A stretch of 5,804 nt of DNA. Origin: Tissierellales bacterium (GTDB lineage: Bacteria; Bacillota; Clostridia; Tissierellales; JASKZW01). Every line of letters starts with the position of its first letter. The first letter of the stretch is position 1. The position numbers and the translations under genes are program-made. Below are positions 1-5,429 of this stretch, one piece after another. The stretch spans positions 1 through 5,804 of the forward strand of contig JASLIL010000062.1 of the NCBI GenBank assembly GCA_030152145.1, given 5' to 3'. Below the pieces are notes generated by a model, which was not told the origin of the DNA, made no database searches, and worked only from the letters and a program-made list of their open reading frames with translations.

Positions 1-107
1 AAAGGATTTCTAAGGATATAAAGCTTGCTGAGGAGTCAAATGATTTCAGATTAGTGTCTGAACTTTGTCTGGAACTAATTGAAGTCGATAAAAGACTTAA
101 GAATTAA
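1..107 (+). CDS. dnaG: C-terminal fragment of upstream gene, probably DNA primase DnaG
   Basis: The open frame enters from the left edge (codons in phase from base 3) and stops with TAA at 105-107. It encodes about 34 residues, beginning RISKDIKLAEES and ending EVDKRLKN. The segment is charged, helical and free of motifs. Its pattern (helix, a short N-D-F turn, then a second helix ending in Lys) resembles the extreme C-terminus of Firmicutes DnaG, the part that contacts the DnaB helicase. The main argument is position: dnaG lies directly upstream of rpoD in the conserved macromolecular-synthesis operon of many Firmicutes, and here the stop is 20 bases before the rpoD start. No catalytic domain is in view, so the identity is inferred from context. 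Another rpoD-upstream gene remains possible. Confidence 0.55.
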   Translation, partial: RISKDIKLAEESNDFRLVSELCLELIEVDKRLKN

Positions 108-127
108 TGTTTTGGAGGGGGATAGTT

Positions 128-1186
128 ATGACATATGATGAGTTGTTTTTAAAACTTATAACAGAGGGAAAAGAAAAGGGGTATATAGAGCAGGAGTCTT
201 TGGATAAATTTCTTTCAGAATATGAGGATAGGGAAGAAGAAGTTTATGAGTACTTAGAGAAGAAGGAAATTAAAGTGGTAGATAAGGAAGATGAAAAAGA
301 TAGTGAAGATGAGGATGAGGATGATAAGACCCAGCCTAAGGCCTTGTATAAAACTACGTCTTCTAGTGATCCTGTGAGAATGTACCTAAAGGAAATAGGC
401 AGTATTCCCCTTCTGACAAGTGAGGAAGAGAAAGCTTTGGCTAAGAGGATTGAGGCTGGGGATAAAAGTGCCAAGGATGAATTGGCAGAAGCAAACCTAA
501 GGTTGGTAGTAAGTATAGCTAAAAAGTATGTGGGAAGAGGCTTGTCATTTTTGGATTTAATCCAGGAAGGAAACCTTGGTCTTATGAAGGCTGTAGAGAA
601 ATTTGACTATACCAAGGGCTTTAAGTTTAGTACCTATGCAACTTGGTGGATTAGGCAGTCCATAACCCGTGCTATATCAGATCAGGGAAGAACTATTAGG
701 GTTCCAGTTCATATGGTGGAGAGAATCAATAAATTAAAGCGTGTAGAAAGACAGTTGATTCAGGATTTAGGCAGGAATCCAAAGCCAGAAGAGATCGCGG
801 AAGAGCTGGGGATAACTGTAGACAAGGTAAATGAAATATTGAAGATTGCAGAGGAACCTATATCCTTAGAGAGCCCTGTTGGTGAGGAAGAGGACAGTGA
901 TTTGGGAGACTTCATAGAGGATAGTCAGACAATTATGCCCCTAGATGCAACTATATCTTCTGTTTTACAGGAGGAGCTAGATACGGTATTAAATACCTTA
1001 AGTTCTAGGGAGGAACAGGTCTTGAGAATGAGATTTGGACTTGATGATAATGAAACCAAAACCTTGGAGGAAATAGGAAGGGAGTTTAATGTAACTCGTG
1101 AGAGAATTAGACAGATAGAGGCAAGTTCTCTAAGAAAACTTAGACACCCTAATAGAAGTAAAAAGTTAAAAGATTTTTTAGAATAG
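128..1186 (+). CDS. rpoD: RNA polymerase housekeeping sigma factor RpoD (sigma A)
   Basis: This is the primary sigma-70 factor, which directs RNA polymerase to -35/-10 promoters. I chose the ATG at 128 (352 aa) because GGAGGGG at 114-120 sits 7 bases before it. An in-frame ATG at 107 overlaps the upstream stop and lacks a site. In order: a short region 1.1-like N-terminus (1-50), a D/E/K-rich acidic linker (about 52-66), region 1.2 (DPVRMYLKEIG, 81-91), region 2 with NLRLVVSIAKKYVGRG and the -10-reading helix FSTYATWWIRQSITRAI (167-183), region 3 (about 199-275), and region 4 with the -35-reading helix-turn-helix EEIGREFNVTRERIRQIE (314-331) and the RKLRHPNRSK tail. Length and motifs are normal for Firmicutes sigma A. 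It lies between the probable dnaG and trmK. Its own promoter is outside the window. Confidence 0.98.
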   Translation: MTYDELFLKLITEGKEKGYIEQESLDKFLSEYEDREEEVYEYLEKKEIKVVDKEDEKDSEDEDEDDKTQPKALYKTTSSSDPVRMYLKEIGSIPLLTSEEEKALAKRIEAGDKSAKDELAEANLRLVVSIAKKYVGRGLSFLDLIQEGNLGLMKAVEKFDYTKGFKFSTYATWWIRQSITRAISDQGRTIRVPVHMVERINKLKRVERQLIQDLGRNPKPEEIAEELGITVDKVNEILKIAEEPISLESPVGEEEDSDLGDFIEDSQTIMPLDATISSVLQEELDTVLNTLSSREEQVLRMRFGLDDNETKTLEEIGREFNVTRERIRQIEASSLRKLRHPNRSKKLKDFLE

Positions 1187-1210
1187 GTTCGCTTTTTTGC
1201 GAATCTTTTT
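1186..1210 (+). terminator. Weak intrinsic terminator/attenuator after rpoD
   Basis: The stem GGTTCGC (1186-1192) pairs with GCGAATC (1199-1205) around a six-T loop, giving seven pairs including one G-U. TTTTT follows at 1206-1210. The stem begins on the last base of the rpoD stop codon. The helix is short, so only partial termination is expected, with some read-through into trmK. This would keep the downstream enzymes below sigma-factor level. The structure is seen in the sequence; its efficiency is inferred. Confidence 0.6.
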
Positions 1211-1225
1211 ATTGGAGGAAGATTT

Positions 1226-1921
1226 ATGATTTTATCAGATAGATTAAAGACTATAGCAGATTTTGTAGAGAAGGGTTCCATAGTAGCAGACATAGGAACA
1301 GATCATGGTTACATTCCTATTTATTTGGTGGAGAATGAGATTGCTAAAAAGGTTATAGCAGCAGATATTAGCAGGGATTCTCTTCAGAAATCTATAGATA
1401 GTGTCAGGTATTTAAATTTGGAGGACAGAATAGACAATAGGTTGGGAGATGGTCTTGAGCTTATAAGACCTTTTGAGATTGATACTCTTATTATAGCAGG
1501 TATGGGTGGAGTCCTTATTAGGGATATACTAGAAGCCAATAGATCTGTTACTGATAGTGTTCTTAGGTTTATACTACAAGGCAATACTGCTACAGCAGAG
1601 CTTAGAGAGTATTTAAGAGACAATGACTTTGTAATAGTTGATGAGAAACTAGTTAAGGAAAAAAATCAATTTTATGAAATTATTGTAGCTGAAAGAGGAA
1701 AAACCTTTCAAGAAGATAGAGATTTTTTTGATATAGGTAAGAAGCTAATAGAGAAGAAAGATCCCTTACTAGAGGAGTATCTAAATCATAAGATAGATTA
1801 TGACAGGTCAATCTTAGACAGCATAAGGGATTTGGATGGAGATAGGGTTTTAGAAAAGAAAGATTATTTAAGTAGAAGGATTAATTTTTACAAGGAGGTA
1901 TTGAATAAAATTGAAGGCTAG
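1226..1921 (+). CDS. trmK: tRNA (adenine(22)-N1)-methyltransferase TrmK
   Basis: The protein has 231 aa and belongs to the TrmK (YqfN) family of class I SAM-dependent methyltransferases, which make m1A at position 22 in the D-arm of bacterial tRNAs. The start ATG has GGAGGA at 1214-1219, 6 bases upstream. The SAM-binding glycine loop reads ADIGTDHGYIP (21-31). The acidic residue after strand 2 is in AADIS (45-49). The family signature IIAGMGG lies at 89-95, and ILQGN at 116-120 sits where relatives usually carry ILQPx. A charged helical C-terminal extension (about 165-231) fits the coiled-coil tail that separates TrmK from shorter Rossmann methyltransferases. It follows rpoD after a 39-base gap containing a weak terminator, and overlaps the next gene by 11 bases. 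The order rpoD-trmK-nif3 is common in Firmicutes and supports the call. Confidence 0.93.
   Translation: MILSDRLKTIADFVEKGSIVADIGTDHGYIPIYLVENEIAKKVIAADISRDSLQKSIDSVRYLNLEDRIDNRLGDGLELIRPFEIDTLIIAGMGGVLIRDILEANRSVTDSVLRFILQGNTATAELREYLRDNDFVIVDEKLVKEKNQFYEIIVAERGKTFQEDRDFFDIGKKLIEKKDPLLEEYLNHKIDYDRSILDSIRDLDGDRVLEKKDYLSRRINFYKEVLNKIEG
1892..1913 (+). promoter_or_regulatory. Ribosome binding site and TTG start of the Nif3-like gene, inside trmK
   Basis: AAGGAGG at 1892-1898 is the only strong site before the Nif3-like frame, and it lies within the trmK coding region. The TTG at 1911 is 12 bases after it, slightly longer than usual, and the next in-frame ATG (1929) is 30 bases away. A second TTG at 1901 is out of frame. 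The layout favours TTG initiation with ribosomes arriving from trmK. Confidence 0.6.
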
Positions 1922-2882
1922 TGCTATTATGGATTATTTAGATAGGTTAGCACCTCCTAAGTTAAAGGATAGCTGGGATAAGACAGGTTTTCAGGTGGGC
2001 CATGGGGATACAGAAGTTAAGAAGATCCTACTTTCCCTTGACTTAGATAGGCGGGTTTTAGACCATGCCTTAGACAATGATTTTGATATGATAATAAACC
2101 ATCATCCCTTTATATTTAAGGCCCTAGATCAGGTTACTGATGTGGATGAAAAGGGTAGCATGATCATAGATATAATTAAAAATGACCTTGTAGTCTACAA
2201 TGCCCATACTAATTTGGATCAGGCAGTTGGTGGAGTAAATGATGTCCTAGCTAGTTTACTAGGACTTTCCCAAGTAGAAATACTTAGTGAGACTCTTAGT
2301 GAAAATAGCTATGCTTTAATTATCTATGAAAGAGACCGATATTTAGATTATATAAAAGAAAAGGAACTTAAATATACTAGATCCAGTGGGCAGTTAAGAG
2401 TGGTTGGCCACAAGCTTGAGCTTTTAAATTTAATCAAGGAGTTTTCCCTGGAGGATTTTGAAATGTATGGCTTGGAGAATATTGCTGACAGCTATGGATA
2501 TGGAAGGGTTGGAAATATTGAGCCTATGACTTCAAGGGACTATCTAGATTTTATAAAGAAACAATTGGATGTAGACTATCTTAAGGTGTTTGGAAATGAC
2601 TCTCTAAGTAGAGATATAAAAAGAGTTGCAGTTGCAGGAGGAAGTGGAGCTTCATTTATATATGATGCCTATGAAAAAGCTGCTGATATCTATATAACTG
2701 GAGATATAAAGTATCATGATGGACAATTAGCTGAGTCCCTAGGCTTGGTTTTAGTTGATGCAGGTCACTTTCATACTGAAAAAATAATATTACCTAGACT
2801 TAAGGACTATATATTAGAAGAATTTAATGGTTTGGATCTTGAAGTCCTATTAAAAAGTAGCCCAGATTATCATATATACTAA
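1911..2882 (+). CDS. Nif3-like dinuclear metal center protein (YqfO family)
   Basis: This is a Nif3/YbgI/YqfO family protein of 323 aa. Some annotations call these 'GTP cyclohydrolase 1 type 2', but their cellular role is unsettled. Expected metal ligands are present: NHHP (H64, H65), NAHTNLD (D103), and GHFHTE (H286, E290), with GGxG-type VAGGSGAS at 241-248. I chose the TTG at 1911. It gives the N-terminus MKASAIMDYLDRLAPP, which lines up with family N-termini, and AAGGAGG at 1892-1898 lies 12 bases upstream. The later ATG at 1929 would lose this helix. The start overlaps trmK by 11 bases, so the two are probably translationally coupled. The middle domain (about 130-202) is shorter than the PII-like insert of YqfO-type proteins of about 370 aa, and longer than the roughly 250-aa forms that have no insert. 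Confidence 0.9.
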   Translation: MKASAIMDYLDRLAPPKLKDSWDKTGFQVGHGDTEVKKILLSLDLDRRVLDHALDNDFDMIINHHPFIFKALDQVTDVDEKGSMIIDIIKNDLVVYNAHTNLDQAVGGVNDVLASLLGLSQVEILSETLSENSYALIIYERDRYLDYIKEKELKYTRSSGQLRVVGHKLELLNLIKEFSLEDFEMYGLENIADSYGYGRVGNIEPMTSRDYLDFIKKQLDVDYLKVFGNDSLSRDIKRVAVAGGSGASFIYDAYEKAADIYITGDIKYHDGQLAESLGLVLVDAGHFHTEKIILPRLKDYILEEFNGLDLEVLLKSSPDYHIY

Positions 2883-2898
2883 TATTGGAGGTTGTTTT

Positions 2899-3600
2899 AT
2901 GGAGAATTTAAATCTTTTAATAAAAATAGAAGATTGTGATTTAAAGATTCATAAGTCAAAAGAAGTTTTAGAGCTATTAGGTCATGATGAGGAAGCTGGA
3001 AAAATAAAGGATAAGATAGAGTTTCTTACTAGGGAGAGGGAGGAACTAGAAAAAAACTTGGCTATAACCAAGGAAAGTCTTAGGAAGTATGAAAATGAAT
3101 TGAGGGATCTTAACTTTAATAAGAAGACCCTTACTGAAAAACTCTATAGTGGAGATACTGTAGATATTAAGGAGTTAGAGGCCTTAAGCAGGGAGGAGGA
3201 TAGCTTATCCCTTAGTTTGGATAAGTTGGAGAATAGCTACTTGATAGAGGATGAGAAGTTAGAAATCCTAAAAGAAGAGTTGCTTAAGGTTGAAGAATGC
3301 TTGGAACTGGAGTCTTCTAGATACAGATTAACTAGAGAGGGAATAGATGAGAAGAAAAGAAGCTTAAAGGAAGAATTAGAAAATCTAATCTTGGAAAGAG
3401 AAGAAATCTATGGGTCCTTGGAAGAGCCCATAAAAAAACAGTATGACTTTCTTTCTAAGAGAAGAAGGGATTTTATGGCCCAGGTAGTGGATAAGAAATG
3501 TACTGGCTGTAATATAATTTTACCTGTATATATAATCAATAAGCTAGATGGAGAAGAGATTATTAATTGCGAAAACTGCAATAGAATCCTCTATAAATAA
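2899..3600 (+). CDS. Coiled-coil protein with C-terminal C4 zinc ribbon (zf-RING_7/CT398 family)
   Basis: The protein has 233 aa and is predicted to be a soluble cytoplasmic protein. The start ATG follows GGAGG (2887-2891) with a 7-base spacer and lies 16 bases after the preceding stop. Residues about 1-190 form a long Leu/Glu/Lys-rich heptad pattern typical of an antiparallel coiled-coil hairpin. A basic stretch follows (KRRRDF, 187-192) and then a zinc ribbon with CxxC pairs CTGC (201-204) and CENC (224-227). Family members of this C4-type zinc-ribbon group (PF02591-like) are commonly found next to Nif3-like genes, as here. Relatives are proposed to act as nucleic-acid or partner-binding adaptors, but no specific function is established, and I assign none. 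All four cysteines are intact. No terminator separates it from rnpB, so its mRNA may run into the rnpB terminator. Confidence 0.88.
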   Translation: MENLNLLIKIEDCDLKIHKSKEVLELLGHDEEAGKIKDKIEFLTREREELEKNLAITKESLRKYENELRDLNFNKKTLTEKLYSGDTVDIKELEALSREEDSLSLSLDKLENSYLIEDEKLEILKEELLKVEECLELESSRYRLTREGIDEKKRSLKEELENLILEREEIYGSLEEPIKKQYDFLSKRRRDFMAQVVDKKCTGCNIILPVYIINKLDGEEIINCENCNRILYK

Positions 3601-3601
3601 A

Positions 3602-3636
3602 TTGAATAATTACTAGTCTTATGCTATACTTATATA
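3602..3636 (+). promoter_or_regulatory. Sigma-A promoter of rnpB
   Basis: The -35 box TTGAAT (3602-3607) and -10 box TATACT (3625-3630) are separated by exactly 17 bases. The predicted start is the G at 3637, seven bases after the -10 box, which is also the first base of the RNase P RNA P1 helix. The -35 box begins two bases after the preceding stop codon, so no spare intergenic DNA is present. This lets rnpB be made independently of the rpoD-trmK operon. Confidence 0.88.
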
Positions 3637-3976
3637 GTTGAGTAAGTCGGATGATCGCGTGTGTGACAACATGAGGAAAGTCCGTGCTCCACAAGGCAAG
3701 ATGCTGGATAACGTCCAGTGAGGGTAACCTTAAGGATAGTGCAACAGAGAGATACCGCCTGCTTTTGTAGGTAAGGGTGGAAAGGTGAGGTAAGAGCTCA
3801 CCAGCAAATAGGTGACTATTTGGCTATGTAAACCCCATCTGGAGCAAGACCAAAAAGAAAACAAAAAAGTAGTAGCCTGCTACTTTTCTAATGGTAGGTC
3901 GCATGAATCCATTGGTAACAATGGGTCTAGATAGATGATCATCGATAACAGAACACGGCTTATAGATTTGCTCAAC
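3637..3976 (+). ncRNA. rnpB: RNase P RNA, bacterial class A
   Basis: This is the catalytic RNA of ribonuclease P, which matures the 5' ends of tRNAs, and it is about 340 nt long. The ends are defined by the P1 helix: GTTGAGTAAGTC (3637-3648) pairs with GATTTGCTCAAC (3965-3976), 12 pairs with two G-U. Universally conserved blocks are present: GAGGAAAGTCC (3673-3683), ACAGAGAGATACCGCC (3744-3759), AAGGGTGGAAAGGTGAGGTA from 3773, GTAAACCCC near 3828-3836, AGATAGATGATC (3929-3940) and ACAGAACACGGCTTATAG (3948-3965). GGTAGG at 3893-3898 matches the L15 loop, whose GGU pairs with the tRNA CCA end. The GGAGCAAGACCAA segment (3841-3853), followed by a variable hairpin and then L15, is the ancestral class A arrangement and not the Bacillus class B type. 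It is flanked by its own promoter and terminator. Confidence 0.97.
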
Positions 3977-4017
3977 ATAAAAAATACTCTAGAATATTCT
4001 AGAGTATTTTTTATGTT
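3974..4017 (+). terminator. 44-base palindromic terminator of rnpB (potentially bidirectional)
   Basis: Two 22-base arms (3974-3995 and 3996-4017) are perfect reverse complements centred on AATATT. The core stem is ATACTCTAGA/TCTAGAGTAT, flanked by A6 on the left and T6 on the right, so either strand yields a stem followed by a U tract. The left end includes the last three bases of the RNase P RNA P1 helix. It terminates rnpB and any read-through from the zinc-ribbon gene. It could also back up termination of the convergent transporter gene. Confidence 0.88.
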
Positions 4018-4027
4018 ATAAGGCAAT

Positions 4028-4048
4028 AAAAAAGCCCCATATAGGGGC
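4028..4048 (-). terminator. Intrinsic terminator of the EIIC-like transporter gene
   Basis: Read on the minus strand, GCCCC pairs with GGGGC around a five-base TATAT loop (4034-4048), followed by six T (4033-4028). It starts nine bases after the transporter stop codon. The compact G-C stem and uninterrupted U tract make this a standard strong terminator. Confidence 0.88.
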
Positions 4049-4056
4049 AGATTAGC

Positions 4057-5103
4057 TTAATTTTCTACTGGGCTACTTTCAGCTTGAACAGATTCCTGTA
4101 CAAGACCTTTTTTACCCTTGATCATAATTATGATGCTGGTTCCGATATAACCACCAACTATACCACATATAGCAGCTAGGAACATAACTAGCAATACCCT
4201 TAAAGGTGGATTAAATCCAAATGGAGCTAAAAATCCTGGTATTGGTGCAGCTGTACCTGGTGCATTATTAATGATATTGAACTTAGCAGCAACTATACCT
4301 GCTAGACCTCCTCCAATAAAATCTGAGAAGAAAATAGGCACAGGGTTTTTAGTTATTATATGAGCCTGTGTTAGTGGCTCTAACATAACTCCTATAATAT
4401 TACTTTTTTCACCAATTCCCATTCTTTTAAAAACAACTCCGTTAGTGAAAGCACCACCAAAACTGGCAACAGATGCTATACCCATAGCCAAACCTCTAAG
4501 TCCTAGCATAGCTGTAACAGACATAGAGCTAAGTGGTGAAGTACATATAACCTTCATCATTCCGCCTAGTAGGAAACCCATTACAATAGGTGATTGGTTT
4601 GCAGCTGCAGTAACAGCTCCACCTACAGTTAGAAGAGTTGCATCTACTACTGGTGTAGTGATAACACCTATGAATCTTGCTAGTGGTGCAATTAAAAGGG
4701 CACCAAAAACAATGTTTAGCCCTTCAGGAAGTTTCTTTTCTATTATAGGAGCTAAAATACCTATAACATAACCAGCTAAAAATCCTGGTAGAATTCCTAT
4801 ACCTGAAAGTGCCACCCCACCTACTAAGGCAAAAACAGGATTTGCTCCCATGCTAATAGCAACTAAAGAAGCAGATGCAGTACCTGCTAGACTACCAGCT
4901 GAGTTACCAACTTCACTTAAAAACGCAATGTTTAAGAAGTCTCCACTAATATACTTATGTATAGCTTCAACTAGAAAACTTGCTATTGCCGCTCCGGCAA
5001 GACCTGACATAGCTTTATCTCCTTTAGGAGCCTTTAAACTAAATAGTGAGAAAAAGACTAATGTCAGTAGTAATAGTCCTATCCCTTTAAAAATGGTTAT
5101 CAT
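4057..5103 (-). CDS. PTS EIIC-like membrane transporter (PTS_EIIC_2 family), glycine-riboswitch controlled
   Basis: This is an integral membrane protein of 348 aa. GGAGGG (5109-5114) lies five bases before the ATG. It is very hydrophobic, Gly/Ala-rich and has roughly nine or ten membrane segments, including about 3-22, 33-50, 88-118, 130-152, 172-187, 195-216, 262-274 and 303-328. A charged C-terminal tail follows (329-348). The polar loop EPLTQAHIITKNP (242-254) and GTAAPIPGFLAPFGFNPP (283-300) resemble the PF13303-type 'PTS sugar transporter subunit IIC' family found in Firmicutes. I see no EIIA or EIIB domain and no such gene adjacent, so a phosphotransfer role is unproven. The gene stands alone between its terminator and a tandem glycine riboswitch, which points to glycine or a related compound as substrate. 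That assignment is inference from regulation, not from homology to a known glycine carrier. Confidence 0.85.
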   Translation of the reverse strand: MITIFKGIGLLLLTLVFFSLFSLKAPKGDKAMSGLAGAAIASFLVEAIHKYISGDFLNIAFLSEVGNSAGSLAGTASASLVAISMGANPVFALVGGVALSGIGILPGFLAGYVIGILAPIIEKKLPEGLNIVFGALLIAPLARFIGVITTPVVDATLLTVGGAVTAAANQSPIVMGFLLGGMMKVICTSPLSSMSVTAMLGLRGLAMGIASVASFGGAFTNGVVFKRMGIGEKSNIIGVMLEPLTQAHIITKNPVPIFFSDFIGGGLAGIVAAKFNIINNAPGTAAPIPGFLAPFGFNPPLRVLLVMFLAAICGIVGGYIGTSIIIMIKGKKGLVQESVQAESSPVEN

Positions 5104-5139
5104 AAAATCCCTCCGTAGTATAAACTAAAAATTCCATAC

Positions 5140-5187
5140 AAAAACAGAGGTAAAATAGCCATAGAAAAATAAGCTACTCTACCCCTG
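5140..5187 (-). terminator. Riboswitch-controlled intrinsic terminator
   Basis: On the minus strand, CAGGGGTAGAGTAGC (5187-5173) pairs along its full length with GCTATTTTACCTCTG (5159-5145): 15 pairs, three of them G-U, with a 13-base loop. Five T follow at 5144-5140. The first five bases of the 5' arm (CAGGG) are the 3' strand of the second aptamer's P1 helix. Glycine-stabilised P1 and this terminator therefore cannot form together, which predicts that glycine turns the transporter gene on. Confidence 0.85.
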
Positions 5188-5380
5188 TCCTGGTACCTGA
5201 AAGTTTCCCCAGTATAGACTGGATTGCTTCTTCGATGTTTTTACAAAAACTCTCCAGGGTTGTGTCAAGTTGCTGTATCCGACCTGAAAGTTTCACGATA
5301 AATCGAGTAAGATCTTATCGTTTGCTCCTTCGGTTATGCTGAAATTATATAGCATATTTCCATACAACTATCATTCACCA
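5182..5380 (-). promoter_or_regulatory. Tandem glycine riboswitch (two aptamers)
   Basis: Both aptamers read on the minus strand. Aptamer 1 (5368-5269) has a P1 of roughly GTTGTAT with ATACAGCAAC, core ACCGAAGGAGCAA (5334-5322), a P3 hairpin ACGATAA/TTATCGT, and AAACTTTCAGG (5293-5283). Aptamer 2 (5259-5182) has P1 CCCTG/CAGGG, GGAGAG, hairpin GTTTTTGTAAAAAC, core ATCGAAGAAGCAA (5236-5224), hairpin CCAGTCTATACTGG, AAACTTTCAGG (5206-5196) and the closing GGACAG. The linker is nine bases, TTGACACAA (5268-5260). The leader GGTGAATGATA (5379-5369) can pair GTG with linker CAC, with facing GA steps, which fits the leader-linker kink-turn known in this class. The usual targets of the class are glycine cleavage genes and Na+/amino-acid symporters, so an EIIC-like target is unusual. 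Confidence 0.95.
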
Positions 5381-5400
5381 TATGAAATTAATATGAAATC

Positions 5401-5429
5401 AGTATATCATGGCAGAAAAAATATTTCAA
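5401..5429 (-). promoter_or_regulatory. Sigma-A promoter of the riboswitch-transporter unit
   Basis: On the minus strand the -35 box TTGAAA (5429-5424) and -10 box TATACT (5406-5401) are 17 bases apart. Predicted initiation is near 5394, which leaves about 15 bases before the kink-turn leader of the riboswitch. The -10 box is identical to that of rnpB. Confidence 0.88.

Noticed and set aside
107..127. Upstream ATG for rpoD, adding seven residues (MFWRGIV)
   Set aside because: It overlaps the upstream stop and has no ribosome binding site; the GGAGGGG lies after it and is spaced for the ATG at 128.
925..1293. Minus-strand open frame opposite the end of rpoD and start of trmK
   Set aside because: It spans two real genes on the other strand and its Ser/Leu-rich translation is what antisense reading of their codons produces.
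4445..5128. Open frames on the + strand opposite the transporter gene (4445-4771 and 4850-5128)
   Set aside because: They are antisense to a well-supported membrane protein gene, lack ribosome binding sites, and their composition mirrors the complementary codons.
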